NCBI GenBank assembly: GCA_944323245.1
Contig: CALURT010000009.1
Coordinates: 1-64,000 of the forward strand
DNA from: an uncultured Bacteroidales bacterium
Lineage (GTDB): Bacteria > Bacteroidota > Bacteroidia > Bacteroidales > UBA932
Direction of reading: 5' to 3'
Length of the DNA: 64,000 bases
Shown here: positions 41,776 to 51,521 of the stretch, one piece after another
Layout of the letters: each line of letters begins with the position of its first letter
Position numbering within the stretch: position 1 is the first letter of the stretch
Notes under the pieces: model-generated
Database searches by the model: none
What the model was told of the DNA's origin: nothing
What the model saw: the letters and a program-made list of their open reading frames with translations, nothing else
Made by a program: the position numbers and the translations under genes

Positions 41776-43010
41776 TACCAGTTGAGGATTTTCTTGAAAT
41801 CATAAACCTCCGGCTCCTCAACAAACTCCTTCGCAGCCTCGTAATCAGCCTCGGTAATGTAATGAGCTATGTATTTGTAATAGTTCTGGGCTGTACCTGC
41901 GTTTATGTCTACGACGCGAGGCGGAATCTTGCCGGTAGCGGGATCCTGAAGGTCAGCGAGATAGAGAGGTGATACGTTGCCGTATGCATCGACGTAGACC
42001 ATGCAGCCTGTCTTGCCTTCGCTGAAGAGCTGGTAAACTCCCATGGCGAGTTCGGTGCAGTATGTAAGATCGTATGCGATAGGATCCTGGCAACGGACGT
42101 CGTATCCGATTTCGACAGGACGGCTTTTCACTTTGATGCCGATTTTCTTGAATTCCTTTTCGAGAAGATCGTTGAAAAGCACTGCCTTGGAGATTTTCCC
42201 GAGCTCAGGATGACCGTGTTCGTCGTATGTGAAGTGAATTCCTGAGTCAGCAGCTTCCTTGGCCACGCCTTCGTCATGGAAAAGGCCTTCGGCAGCCACG
42301 ATTGTACCGTAGTTCACACCCATTATCTTCCTTTTCAGAATGGCTGAAATGGAAAGACGGATGATCTTGTCGAGGCTGATGGTTGTCTTGTTGAACATTT
42401 CAGGAATGATGGTCATCGGACAGTGGGTAGCCTCTCCAATACCGAGGGCAAGACTTCCGCAGGTACGTCCCATTGCGGAGATTATCAGCCAGTTGCCTGA
42501 AGTACGGGCATCTTCGTAAATTGTCCTTGCAAGGTGTGCGCCTTCGTTCTTGGCGGAATTGTAGCCGAAAGTCGGCGTATTGTTCGGAAGAGGAAGGTCA
42601 TTGTCGATGGTTTTCGGACAATGGATGTTGGCGATATGGTAGTTCTTGGCAGCGAGGAATTTGGAAATCCTGTTGGCCGTGGATGCCGTATCGTCGCCGC
42701 CTACGGTCACGAGCAACTTTATATTGTTGTCCTTGAACAGATCAAGATTGAAATTCTCTTCGAAATCCTTGTCGGTCGGTTTGAAACGGCTCATTTCAAG
42801 ATAGGAGCCTCCCCTGTTGAAATAGCGGTCGGCCTTGAAGAAATCTAGTTCTTCCGTCCTCGGGTTCTTGCTGAAAAGTCCGGAATAGCCTCCGTGAAGA
42901 CCGATAACCCTGTAGCCCTTGGAGAGAAAAGTCTTGGCCACACTCATGGAAACCGAATTCATACCCGGAGCAGGACCGCCTCCGCAGAGAATAATAACTG
43001 CATCTTTCAT
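41775..43010 (-). CDS. pfp: PPi-dependent 6-phosphofructokinase
   Basis: A 411-residue phosphofructokinase. The nucleotide/PPi loop begins ILCGGGPAPGMNSV, and the active-site motif is GGDD (104-107) instead of GGDG; the extra Asp blocks ATP and marks pyrophosphate users. Catalytic PKTIDND is at 132-138, and MGRTCG follows. It reversibly phosphorylates fructose 6-phosphate with PPi, saving ATP in glycolysis, as in other Bacteroidetes. Monocistronic; its 3' end meets the long inverted repeat. Confidence 0.92.
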   Translation of the reverse strand: MKDAVIILCGGGPAPGMNSVSMSVAKTFLSKGYRVIGLHGGYSGLFSKNPRTEELDFFKADRYFNRGGSYLEMSRFKPTDKDFEENFNLDLFKDNNIKLLVTVGGDDTASTANRISKFLAAKNYHIANIHCPKTIDNDLPLPNNTPTFGYNSAKNEGAHLARTIYEDARTSGNWLIISAMGRTCGSLALGIGEATHCPMTIIPEMFNKTTISLDKIIRLSISAILKRKIMGVNYGTIVAAEGLFHDEGVAKEAADSGIHFTYDEHGHPELGKISKAVLFNDLLEKEFKKIGIKVKSRPVEIGYDVRCQDPIAYDLTYCTELAMGVYQLFSEGKTGCMVYVDAYGNVSPLYLADLQDPATGKIPPRVVDINAGTAQNYYKYIAHYITEADYEAAKEFVEEPEVYDFKKILNW

Positions 43011-43067
43011 AATACCTTAATACTTTAATTGTTAATATATTCGATAAATACATTTCTTTCCGGTCTG

Positions 43068-43075
43068 CAAAATTA
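43068..43075 (-). promoter_or_regulatory. -7 box of pfp
   Basis: TAATTTTG on the minus strand fits TAnnTTTG, leaving a leader of about 50 nt before the pfp start. Confidence 0.45.
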
Positions 43076-43109
43076 TCGAATTTCATCAAAATTCCACGAA
43101 AAAAATCGT

Positions 43110-43117
43110 TAATTTTG
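43110..43117 (+). promoter_or_regulatory. -7 box of the ligA operon
   Basis: TAATTTTG fits TAnnTTTG. An ATG at 43122 is only 4 nt downstream and would fall at the transcription start, so the next in-frame ATG at 43143 is the better ligA start. Confidence 0.5.
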
Positions 43118-43142
43118 TAAAATGTTCGCTTCAGAATATTGT

Positions 43143-45230
43143 ATGCAAGTGGAAAAGGAACAGGCTAAAATAAGGATTGAGGAGCTCAGGGGTCTCATCA
43201 ACGAAAACAACAGGCGTTATTACGTGGAAAATTCTCCGGTCATAAGCGACTACGAGTTCGATATGCTTATGAATGAACTCATTGCGCTTGAAAAGGAATT
43301 TCCCGAATTCGTGACGCCGGATTCCCCTACCAAAAAAGTCGGAAGCGACCTGAAAAACGGTCTGAAAAACGAATTTGTCCAGTATCCCCACAAGTATCCG
43401 ATGCTGTCCCTCGGAAACACATACGACATCACGGAAGTCGAAGCCTTCGCCGAACGGGCCATGAAAATCCTCGGAAAGCCTTTTACATACTCCTGCGAAC
43501 TCAAGTTCGACGGCACGGCCATCTGCCTTACATACCGCAAGGGACAGCTTTTCAGGGCATTGACGAGAGGTGACGGCGTAGTGGGTGACGACGTTACCGC
43601 CAATGTCAGGCACATTCCGAACATTCCCCAGAGCCTGAAAGGAAGCGGCTATCCGGATGAATTCGAAATAAGAGGCGAAATCTACATGCCTTACAAGGCC
43701 TTCGACAGGCTCAACGAGGAAAGAATGAGGGACGAGGACCCTCCTTTTGCCAATCCGCGCAATGCAGCATCCGGTTCCCTGAAACTGCTGAACCCGTCGG
43801 AAGTGGCCCACAGGGGATTGGAATGCACTCTATACCATATTCTCAGCGACACCATGCCGTTCAACACTCATGACGAGGCGCTGACTGCGGCTGCATCGTG
43901 GGGGCTGCCAGTATCCGACAAAAGAAAGGTCTGCCGGGATATCGGGGAGATTGAAGAATATATAAAATATTGGGACACTGAGAGAAAGGCATTGCCGTTC
44001 GCCACGGACGGTGCGGTCATCAAAATCAATGAACTGGATTACCAGAAGGAATTGGGATATACCGCCAAATTCCCCCGTTGGGCCGTGGCATACAAGTTCA
44101 AGGCGGAACAGGCCCTGACGAAAGTCCTGTCAATTGATTATCAGGTAGGAAGGACGGGGGCGGTCACTCCTGTGGCAAACCTCGAACCTGTCCAGCTCTC
44201 GGGTACTGTCGTAAAAAGGGCGACCCTGCACAATTCCGAACAGATGGAACTCTTGGACATACGCATCGGAGATTACGTCCATGTAGAAAAAGGAGGCGAA
44301 ATAATACCGAAAATCACCGGTGTGGAGACGGACAGACGCACCGCGGAAGCGGTAAAACCGGTATTTCCGGACAAATGTCCTGACTGCGGCACTCCGTTGG
44401 TAAAAGACGAAGGCGAAGCCAAATGGTTCTGTCCCAATACCGACGGCTGCCCTACCCAGATTAAAAGCAAACTCGTGCATTTCCTCAGCAGGAAAGCCAT
44501 GAACGTGATTGCAGGTGACGCTACCGTGGACCAGCTGTTCAATCTCGGCTTGGTCAGAAAACCTTCGGACTTCTACCGATTGACAGGAAACGACCTCCTC
44601 AGGCTCGACGGATGGAAGGAACGTTCCGCAAAAAGATTCTTGGACAGTCTTGAAAATTCGAAAAAAGTCACTTTCGACCATGTTCTGTTTGCCCTCGGCA
44701 TCAGATATGTCGGCGAATCCACGGCCAAGGCCATGGCCTTCCATTTCGGCAATATCGACAGCCTCATGAATGCAGACAGGGAACAGCTGCTTGAAGTGGA
44801 GGATGTAGGCGAGGTCATTGCCGACAGTGTGCTCGAGTATTTTGCTTCAGAAGCACACAGGGAGGACATCTGTCGGCTCCGCGAGGCAGGACTGCAGTTC
44901 TCGGTTGACAATAAAAAGCAGGCCGTGTCCGAGACTCTCTCCAGCATGGTCATAGTGATTTCCGGAAATTTCTCCATCCCGCGTGATGAAATCAAGGAAC
45001 TCATAACGGCGAACGGAGGAAAGAACAGTTCTTCCGTCAGTTCCAGGACATCGTTCCTGCTTGCCGGAGAAAAGCCCGGCCCCGAAAAAATCAGGAAAGC
45101 CGAAAGCCTCGGCATAAGAATCGTGGACGAGGCCGCATTCAGGGAAATGCTCGGCCAGCCCGCCGTGAATGACAGTGCGGGAGAAGACTCACACACGCAG
45201 AATACACATTTCGAACCTACATTGTTTTAA
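43143..45230 (+). CDS. ligA: NAD-dependent DNA ligase
   Basis: A 695-residue replication and repair ligase. Domain order: Ia with YYVENSPVISDYEFD, adenylation with catalytic Lys121 in KFDG, OB fold, four-Cys zinc finger (CPDCG ... FCPNTDGCP), helix-hairpin-helix repeats and a C-terminal BRCT domain (about 595-675). Start 43143 is chosen over 43122 because of the promoter position and family N-terminus. It heads a seven-gene plus-strand run reaching ispG. Confidence 0.96.
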   Translation: MQVEKEQAKIRIEELRGLINENNRRYYVENSPVISDYEFDMLMNELIALEKEFPEFVTPDSPTKKVGSDLKNGLKNEFVQYPHKYPMLSLGNTYDITEVEAFAERAMKILGKPFTYSCELKFDGTAICLTYRKGQLFRALTRGDGVVGDDVTANVRHIPNIPQSLKGSGYPDEFEIRGEIYMPYKAFDRLNEERMRDEDPPFANPRNAASGSLKLLNPSEVAHRGLECTLYHILSDTMPFNTHDEALTAAASWGLPVSDKRKVCRDIGEIEEYIKYWDTERKALPFATDGAVIKINELDYQKELGYTAKFPRWAVAYKFKAEQALTKVLSIDYQVGRTGAVTPVANLEPVQLSGTVVKRATLHNSEQMELLDIRIGDYVHVEKGGEIIPKITGVETDRRTAEAVKPVFPDKCPDCGTPLVKDEGEAKWFCPNTDGCPTQIKSKLVHFLSRKAMNVIAGDATVDQLFNLGLVRKPSDFYRLTGNDLLRLDGWKERSAKRFLDSLENSKKVTFDHVLFALGIRYVGESTAKAMAFHFGNIDSLMNADREQLLEVEDVGEVIADSVLEYFASEAHREDICRLREAGLQFSVDNKKQAVSETLSSMVIVISGNFSIPRDEIKELITANGGKNSSSVSSRTSFLLAGEKPGPEKIRKAESLGIRIVDEAAFREMLGQPAVNDSAGEDSHTQNTHFEPTLF

Positions 45231-45234
45231 GAAA

Positions 45235-45606
45235 ATGAATATCGGAGACAAACATATCCTGAAGCATACGGTCTCTACGGAAGAGACTGCAAGTGCCATG
45301 CGTTCCGGGGGACTTCCCGTTTTCGCCACACCGATGATGATACTTCTCATGGAACATACGGCATACGCCCTTGCCAAGGACGCCGGATACGAAACCGTCG
45401 GCACGGCCGTGGACATACAGCATCTGAAAGCATGCGTACCCGGGACAGAGCTGGTTTCCTCGGCGGAACTTGTCGGGACAGAAGGCAGGAAACTCGTCTT
45501 CAAAGTCTGCGTAATGGCAGGAGAAACCGTAATCGGAGAAGGCCGACACGAAAGATTCATCATCGACCCTGAAAGGTTCATGGCCAAACTCGAAAAGAAA
45601 CTCTGA
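45235..45606 (+). CDS. Hotdog-fold thioesterase (FlK-like)
   Basis: A 123-residue single hotdog domain. The residues that form the catalytic set in fluoroacetyl-CoA thioesterase are recognisable: Thr in FATPMM, Glu in LMEHTAYA and His in DIQHLKACVPG, with VGTAVD between. It probably hydrolyses small acyl-CoAs; fluoroacetyl-CoA itself is an unlikely natural substrate here. Start 45235 lies 4 nt after ligA; the open frame upstream is inside ligA. Confidence 0.82.
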   Translation: MNIGDKHILKHTVSTEETASAMRSGGLPVFATPMMILLMEHTAYALAKDAGYETVGTAVDIQHLKACVPGTELVSSAELVGTEGRKLVFKVCVMAGETVIGEGRHERFIIDPERFMAKLEKKL

Positions 45607-45611
45607 AAGAA

Positions 45612-46538
45612 ATGAAAGGCATTACCGGCATATTCCGTCGCATAAACACCTTTTTCAAAAAGGACATCTGGGAATTGGACATGCAGGAACTGTCCAAGGC
45701 CAAGGCGCGGTGGATAAAATATGCCAAGGTGCTGCTCATCACCATCAAGACGTTTTCGGCGGAAAAAATCGGTTTTCAGGCCGTGGCGCTGAGCTTTTTC
45801 GGCACAATGTCTGTGGTCCCGTTCATTGCCGTGGCATTTGCCGTGACAGGCGGTTTAGGACTCGACACCAGGTTGAAGGAACTCCTCTATGCCAATTTTT
45901 CCGGCCATCCCGAAGTCATTGACATGGTGCTCGGCTTTGCCGACAACATAATCCATACGGCAGAATCCAGTGCCATGGGTCTTATAAGCGCCCTCCTCTT
46001 CGTATGGCTCATATTCTGGATGATGATATCCGTGGAAAGGGTATTCAACAACGTGTGGCGGGTAAGGAAGTCGAGAAACATTTTCAAGAGGATATCGTTC
46101 TACACGGCCATCCTCCTTATTTCCCCTTTCATAATAATGCTGTTTTTCTCCGGCTCCATCATATATTCCAATATTTTGGACGGCATAGGACTCGACGCAG
46201 CGTACTTCGAATCCTTCGCTTCGTTTTTCGCATGGGTTCTGTTCTATATAGTGGCGGCCCTCACTTTCTCCGCAATGTACAAATTCATTCCCAATCACAA
46301 GGTACAGTATTCCAACGCTTTGCGTGCAGCTGTCCTGTCGGGGTTGGTGTTCACCATACTTCAATATCTGTATCTTGAGACACAGCTTTTCGTGACAAGG
46401 CTCAACGCCGTCTACGGAGCAGTGGCAGCCATTCCGCTTTTCATGTTCTGGATGAATTTCGGATGGTTCATAATCCTGTTCGGGGCAGAATTGTCCTATG
46501 CTTACCAGAATGTCGACAACTATAATTTGGAGGATTGA
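45612..46538 (+). CDS. YihY/BrkB-family inner-membrane protein
   Basis: A 308-residue protein with about six membrane helices and the YihY/virulence factor BrkB pattern: KIGFQAVALSFFGTMSVVPF near the N-terminus, a helix with SVERVFNNVWRVRKSRN, and LYLETQLFVTRLNAVYGAVA with PLFMFWMNFGWFIILFGAEL at the end. The biochemical function is not established; roles in envelope integrity or transport have been proposed. It is separated by 3 nt from RelA/SpoT downstream. Confidence 0.9.
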   Translation: MKGITGIFRRINTFFKKDIWELDMQELSKAKARWIKYAKVLLITIKTFSAEKIGFQAVALSFFGTMSVVPFIAVAFAVTGGLGLDTRLKELLYANFSGHPEVIDMVLGFADNIIHTAESSAMGLISALLFVWLIFWMMISVERVFNNVWRVRKSRNIFKRISFYTAILLISPFIIMLFFSGSIIYSNILDGIGLDAAYFESFASFFAWVLFYIVAALTFSAMYKFIPNHKVQYSNALRAAVLSGLVFTILQYLYLETQLFVTRLNAVYGAVAAIPLFMFWMNFGWFIILFGAELSYAYQNVDNYNLED

Positions 46539-46541
46539 CCT

Positions 46542-48761
46542 ATGGCGGTTTCAGAATTCACACAACACGACTACGATGTCATAGCAAGAGATTTTGCGGA
46601 CCTGAAGGAGGCCGCAAGGAAACGATGTGCGAATCAGGAAGAATTAGATGTCGTACAGAAGGCGTTCGACTTCGCCAACGAGGCACACAAAGGCGTGCGA
46701 CGCCGTTCGGGAGAACCATACATCCTGCACCCTATCGCTGTGGCAAAGATAGTCGTAAGCAATATCGGACTCGGATACAAGTCCATAGCGGCCGCACTGC
46801 TGCATGACGTCGTGGAAGATACCGACTATACCGTGGACGACATCCGCAATCTCTTCGGTGAAAAGATAGCTTCCCTCGTGGACGGCCTGACCAAAATCAA
46901 GACCGTACTCGACAACGAGGACAAGGCCAAGCAGAAAAGCATCCAGGCGGAAAACTTCAAGCGAATCCTCCTTACCCTTAACGACGATATCCGCGTCGTC
47001 CTCATCAAGCTAGCCGACAGACTGCACAACTGCAGGACAATAGAATTCATGCCTGAATACAAGAGGGACAAGATTCTGAGCGAAACCATGTTCATTTTCA
47101 TTCCTTTGGCCCACCGCCTCGGTCTGTATGAAGTGAAATCCGAAATGGAAGACATCTGGCTGAGATACAAGGAACCTGAAGCCTTCAACGAAATCACGGA
47201 GAAAATCAACCGCAATATCACCGACAAGGAAAAGGAAATCGACGAATTCATAAAGCCAATCAAGGAAGCCCTCGATAGGGCCGGCTTTTCGTTCGAGATA
47301 AAGAAAAGGGTCAAGACCCCGTATTCGATATGGAACAAAATCGTTACAAAGGGAGTGACCTTTGAACAGATATACGACCTGTATGCCGTAAGAATCATTT
47401 TCGATCCCAAACCGGAAACGACTGAAACCGAACGTGACCAGTGCTACCACGTATTCTCCATAATCACCGGCATCTACAAATACAAGAGCGACAGGGTCAG
47501 GGACTGGGTCAAACACCCGAAAAACAATGGCTATGAAGCCCTGCACTGTACAGTAATGAGCCATTCGGGAATATGGATAGAGGTGCAGATCCGCACCAAG
47601 AGAATGAACGACATAGCCGAAAAGGGAATCGCCGCCCACTGGGCCTACAAGAAGGACGGCTTCATCGAAAACGATGAAAGCGAGATGGACAAGTGGATTA
47701 ACAAGGTAAAGGAAATCATCGTCAATCCCGATGTCAACGCTTTGGAACTGTTGGATATCATCCACAACGACCTCACAGCCTCTGAAATTTTCGTCTTCAC
47801 TCCTAAAGGTGACCAGAAAAGGATTGAAAAGGGAGCTACTGCGCTTGATTTCGCATACCTTATCCACACGGAAATAGGGAACAAGGCCATTGCCGCCAAG
47901 GTCAACATGAAACTCGTGCCCCTTTCCTACAGGCTGAAGACCGGAGACCAGGTCGAAATCATCACCGCCGAGACGGAAAAGCCGAAAAGGGAATGGCTGC
48001 AGTTCCTCAAGACCCGCAAGGCCAGGAACGAAGTCATAGACTATCTCAAGGATGAACGACAGGACAGCATCAAGGTCGGGAAGAAAATGATTGAAGAGCA
48101 ACTTGCTGCCATAGGTATGAAACTGAACGACAGTACCTTGCAGCAACTCTTGGACGGATATGAGATTTTCGAAGGAAAGGACGAGCTGTATTTCAGGGTC
48201 GGCATAGGAGTGCTGAAACTGAACAATCTCGACCAGGTCATCCACAGGACAGCGGAAAAGAACAAAAGCTGGAACTTCCCGTGGTTCCGGCAGAAGAACA
48301 AGAAAGAACCGAGATTCGTCATCAACGACTCTTCCGACAAGAGCCACAAGTATGTGATAGCGAGCTGCTGCAATCCGATTCCGGGAGACAGCGTGGTAGG
48401 CTTCATGTCGGATGACGGCACGATTACGGTACACAAGAAAACCTGCGACGTGGCCAACGGCATTGCAGCCAAGCATGGCGACAGAATCGTCATGCCTCAG
48501 TGGGAACACGATTCGCAGCAGTCATTCCTCGTGCGCCTGTCGCTGAAAGGCTTTGACAGGCTCGGCCTCATCAACGAGATTTCAAGATACATTTCGTTCG
48601 TACTCAGCGTGAACATGAAAGGAATTTACCTGAATACGGACAACGGAGTATTCGACGGGTACATAGACCTGTACGTTCACGACAGGGACGACCTTGAGAA
48701 ACTGATAAGGAAACTGACGAAAACTGAAGGAATACAAAGCGTAGTAAGAACGGATTTATAA
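46542..48761 (+). CDS. Bifunctional (p)ppGpp synthetase/hydrolase, RelA/SpoT family
   Basis: A 739-residue Rsh protein. The HD hydrolase part has HPIAVAKIV and LLHDVVEDTDY, intact as in bifunctional enzymes. The synthetase part has IYDLYAVRIIFD and KNNGYEALHCTV. TGS domain (EIFVFTPKGDQKRIEKGATA) and C-terminal ACT domain follow, with a Cys-rich IASCCNPIPGDSVVG segment between. It makes and degrades the stringent-response alarmone. Cotranscribed with ligA genes upstream. Confidence 0.95.
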   Translation: MAVSEFTQHDYDVIARDFADLKEAARKRCANQEELDVVQKAFDFANEAHKGVRRRSGEPYILHPIAVAKIVVSNIGLGYKSIAAALLHDVVEDTDYTVDDIRNLFGEKIASLVDGLTKIKTVLDNEDKAKQKSIQAENFKRILLTLNDDIRVVLIKLADRLHNCRTIEFMPEYKRDKILSETMFIFIPLAHRLGLYEVKSEMEDIWLRYKEPEAFNEITEKINRNITDKEKEIDEFIKPIKEALDRAGFSFEIKKRVKTPYSIWNKIVTKGVTFEQIYDLYAVRIIFDPKPETTETERDQCYHVFSIITGIYKYKSDRVRDWVKHPKNNGYEALHCTVMSHSGIWIEVQIRTKRMNDIAEKGIAAHWAYKKDGFIENDESEMDKWINKVKEIIVNPDVNALELLDIIHNDLTASEIFVFTPKGDQKRIEKGATALDFAYLIHTEIGNKAIAAKVNMKLVPLSYRLKTGDQVEIITAETEKPKREWLQFLKTRKARNEVIDYLKDERQDSIKVGKKMIEEQLAAIGMKLNDSTLQQLLDGYEIFEGKDELYFRVGIGVLKLNNLDQVIHRTAEKNKSWNFPWFRQKNKKEPRFVINDSSDKSHKYVIASCCNPIPGDSVVGFMSDDGTITVHKKTCDVANGIAAKHGDRIVMPQWEHDSQQSFLVRLSLKGFDRLGLINEISRYISFVLSVNMKGIYLNTDNGVFDGYIDLYVHDRDDLEKLIRKLTKTEGIQSVVRTDL

Positions 48762-48763
48762 AA

Positions 48764-50650
48764 ATGCACACAAGAATCAGAATAAGAGAATTTCTGCCGT
48801 TGGCGGTGGCAGTCGCTTCCGTATTGGCCATGATGTTTTCACCGTCGTGTGCCAACACCACGACTCCCCCGAGCGGCGGTCCCAAGGATACGATTCCACC
48901 GGTCATCGAAAAACTGTATCCAATGCCGGGCGATACGATGATTCCGGTACACAAGACCAAATTGGCCATGACATTCGACGAATTCGTGGTAGTCAAGGAC
49001 CAGCAAAGCCTGTTTCTGTCCCCTCCGATGCAGAAAACCCCGAAATACAGGATGAGGGGCAAGACCCTGATAGTCTATTTCGAAGAAGACCTCGATTCCA
49101 ACAGGACCTATACCCTTGATGTCACCAACGCCATAGCAGACAACAACGAGGGCAACATGTTCCCGGGATATACCATGGTCTTTTCCACCGGCCGGAACGT
49201 CGACTCAATGATGGTCACCGGCATCGTACAGGACTGCAACACGCTCATGCCCGTAAAAGGGGCCACTGTCATGCTTTACAAGAACCAGGCGGACTCGGCC
49301 ATCTTCCTCGAAAGGCCTGCCGCCGCTGTCCGGACCGATGACTGGGGATATTTCTGTCTCAGGAACATTCAGGATACGGTTTACAGGATGTATGCGATAC
49401 TCGATGCCAACAACAACAATCTCTATGATCCCGACAACGAGCAGGTGGCATTCATCGATACATTGGTCAGGCCGGTAACCGTGGTGAACGACACCCTCCC
49501 GGAAGTCATTAAATATCTGATGACCGACACCCTTGCCTGCCTTGCAAGAAAAACCGAATTCGAGCTGAACCTTTTCAAGGAAACTCCCTCCAAACAGATG
49601 ATAGTCAACAAGGAAAGGCTCGGAGAAAGGACAGCATACGTCACTTTCATGGCCCCGTACGCCCAAATCGACTCCATCTGGATGAGGAATATTCCGTCCG
49701 ACAAGCTGATAACGCAGTTCAACATAGAAAGGGACAGTCTCGAAATCTGGGTAAACGACCCCAACCCGCTGCCAGACACGCTTTTCCTGTACATCGATTA
49801 TATGAAAACCGATACTCTCGGAGTGCTATCCCCTTTCGTCGAGGAAATCAAACTGTCCAAACCGAGGACGCTCGGGGCTGCAAAAAGTTCATACAGGGAC
49901 ATAAAGAAAGAGGACACGACGACCGTATTCACCATTACTGCCGAGCCTTCCACAGTGGAGCAGTACGGATTCATCATTGAATTCAAATACCCTCTCGTGG
50001 AATCGGCATTCGATTCGTTGGTATTCAGATATACCAATCCGAGACAGCAGGAATTCACGGACACCTACACGGTGGAGCAGGACAGCCTCAATCTGCGCAA
50101 ATACACTGTCAGACCTACGTCGCAGCTCCTCCCGGGATATGAATATTTCCTGAAGGTACCGGCACGCAAATTCATGGACATCAACGGATTCTACAATGAC
50201 AGTTCGGAAGTTTCAGTCACGCTCCCGAATGACGACAAGCTCAGTACGATGATACTCGACCTGACAAATGTCCGCAACAAATACATCATTGACATGCTCA
50301 ATGAAAAGCGCGACAAGATTATCCGGTCGTTCATCATTGAGGAGGACTGCCAGCTTGTTTTCCCGTACATTACAGCAGGAAAATATTCCATAAGGATTAC
50401 CGAAGACCTGAACAGGAACGGAATCGTGGATACGGGAGTGCTGCTCGAGCACAGACAGCCTGAAAAAGTGAAGTTCTACAAGCTGGATGACGGCACATTC
50501 CTGATTGACATTCCTGAAATGACGGAATTGCAGCAATCAATAGATGTCGCAGCCCTATTCGGGGAAAAGCCCCCTGCAGATACGACGGAGGCGCAGGTCC
50601 TGTCGGAAGACTTTACGGCGGAAGCAACTGCCGATGATACGGAGCAGTAA
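48764..50650 (+). CDS. Lipoprotein with Big_5 Ig-like domain
   Basis: A 628-residue protein with a signal peptide ending MFSPSC (Cys29 as the lipidated residue). It begins TPPSGGPKDTIPPVI, the linker that precedes SbsA-type Ig-like Big_5 domains in Bacteroidetes; the domain spans about 45-145, with MTFDEFVVV and FSTGRNVD. A later part (GIVQDCNTLMPVKGATVMLY) resembles a carboxypeptidase-regulatory-like beta sandwich. The C-terminal tail is acidic and low-complexity. Function unknown; a conserved neighbour of RelA/SpoT and the next barrel protein. Confidence 0.85.
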   Translation: MHTRIRIREFLPLAVAVASVLAMMFSPSCANTTTPPSGGPKDTIPPVIEKLYPMPGDTMIPVHKTKLAMTFDEFVVVKDQQSLFLSPPMQKTPKYRMRGKTLIVYFEEDLDSNRTYTLDVTNAIADNNEGNMFPGYTMVFSTGRNVDSMMVTGIVQDCNTLMPVKGATVMLYKNQADSAIFLERPAAAVRTDDWGYFCLRNIQDTVYRMYAILDANNNNLYDPDNEQVAFIDTLVRPVTVVNDTLPEVIKYLMTDTLACLARKTEFELNLFKETPSKQMIVNKERLGERTAYVTFMAPYAQIDSIWMRNIPSDKLITQFNIERDSLEIWVNDPNPLPDTLFLYIDYMKTDTLGVLSPFVEEIKLSKPRTLGAAKSSYRDIKKEDTTTVFTITAEPSTVEQYGFIIEFKYPLVESAFDSLVFRYTNPRQQEFTDTYTVEQDSLNLRKYTVRPTSQLLPGYEYFLKVPARKFMDINGFYNDSSEVSVTLPNDDKLSTMILDLTNVRNKYIIDMLNEKRDKIIRSFIIEEDCQLVFPYITAGKYSIRITEDLNRNGIVDTGVLLEHRQPEKVKFYKLDDGTFLIDIPEMTELQQSIDVAALFGEKPPADTTEAQVLSEDFTAEATADDTEQ

Positions 50651-50651
50651 T

Positions 50652-51521
50652 ATGAAGAGAATTTTCAGTACGACAATATTGTCATTGGCGGTCCTTTGTA
50701 CCGCAATGCAATCCGGAGCACAGGAAACCGACCCGATACCCGGGTTGGAAATCGACTCCGTGGATGTCATCATCGATGAACTCAAGAAAATCAACGACTA
50801 TTCCATGATAGGAATCCAGTACGGAATGGGAATGAGCCGTCCGACATGGTCCCCTTCGATGGAGCAGACCTCCCTTTTCATCCCGTACAATTTCGGTGTC
50901 ACATATACGAGATACGGGAAAATGTTCGGATACATGCCTTATTTCGGATTCCAGCTCGGAGTATTCTACGGACAGGAAGGCTACAAGTTTGAACCTGATG
51001 ATGAAGGCAACATATCCAATGTCGAGGGTGCGACCTCTGCGGTAATGGATGTGATAGAAGTTCCGTTCATGGCACATTGCCACTTCGATTTCTGGAAAAT
51101 GAAACTCATGGTCAATCTCGGGCTGTACGGAGGATACCGCCTTTCCATACACCGGTACGGGGACAACGTGCCTGCCGCCATAAGGGAATCCTTCATAGAT
51201 ACGGACATCCGCTTCGATTACGGCATCAAGGGAGGTGCGGGCTTCGCATTCATCTTCGACCCGATAGAACTGCATTTCACGGCAAGCTACAAATACGCCT
51301 TTGCCTCTCTCTACCAGCCGGACTACTACAGCCAGTACTACTACAGATATGCCTATCCTACCAATTTGGTCATATCGTTCGGAATACATTTCCAGCTTAC
51401 ACGCAGGACAGGCAAGACCCGCCATGAACTCAAACGGGAGGCAAGGGAGCATCTCGGCCTGATCCGCTCCATCCAATCCGCAACTGACAGCAAACAAAAC
51501 AGTACATACAATGAAAACTGA
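50652..51521 (+). CDS. Outer-membrane beta-barrel protein (PorT-like)
   Basis: A 289-residue protein with a signal peptide (TTILSLAVLCTAMQSGAQ). Tyr/Phe-rich strands such as YFGFQLGVFYGQEGYKF and a YYSQYYYRYAY loop fit a small outer-membrane barrel; the closing strand is LVISFGIHFQL, followed by a charged tail KTRHELKREAREHLG that probably sits in the periplasm. Start 50652 is just after the lipoprotein stop; the frame is open upstream within that gene. Its end overlaps ispG by 11 nt. Confidence 0.8.
   Translation: MKRIFSTTILSLAVLCTAMQSGAQETDPIPGLEIDSVDVIIDELKKINDYSMIGIQYGMGMSRPTWSPSMEQTSLFIPYNFGVTYTRYGKMFGYMPYFGFQLGVFYGQEGYKFEPDDEGNISNVEGATSAVMDVIEVPFMAHCHFDFWKMKLMVNLGLYGGYRLSIHRYGDNVPAAIRESFIDTDIRFDYGIKGGAGFAFIFDPIELHFTASYKYAFASLYQPDYYSQYYYRYAYPTNLVISFGIHFQLTRRTGKTRHELKREAREHLGLIRSIQSATDSKQNSTYNEN

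Noticed and set aside
47010..48509. Long open frame antisense to RelA/SpoT
   Set aside because: The plus strand encodes a fully conserved enzyme; the antisense frame has no recognisable domain and reflects codon bias.
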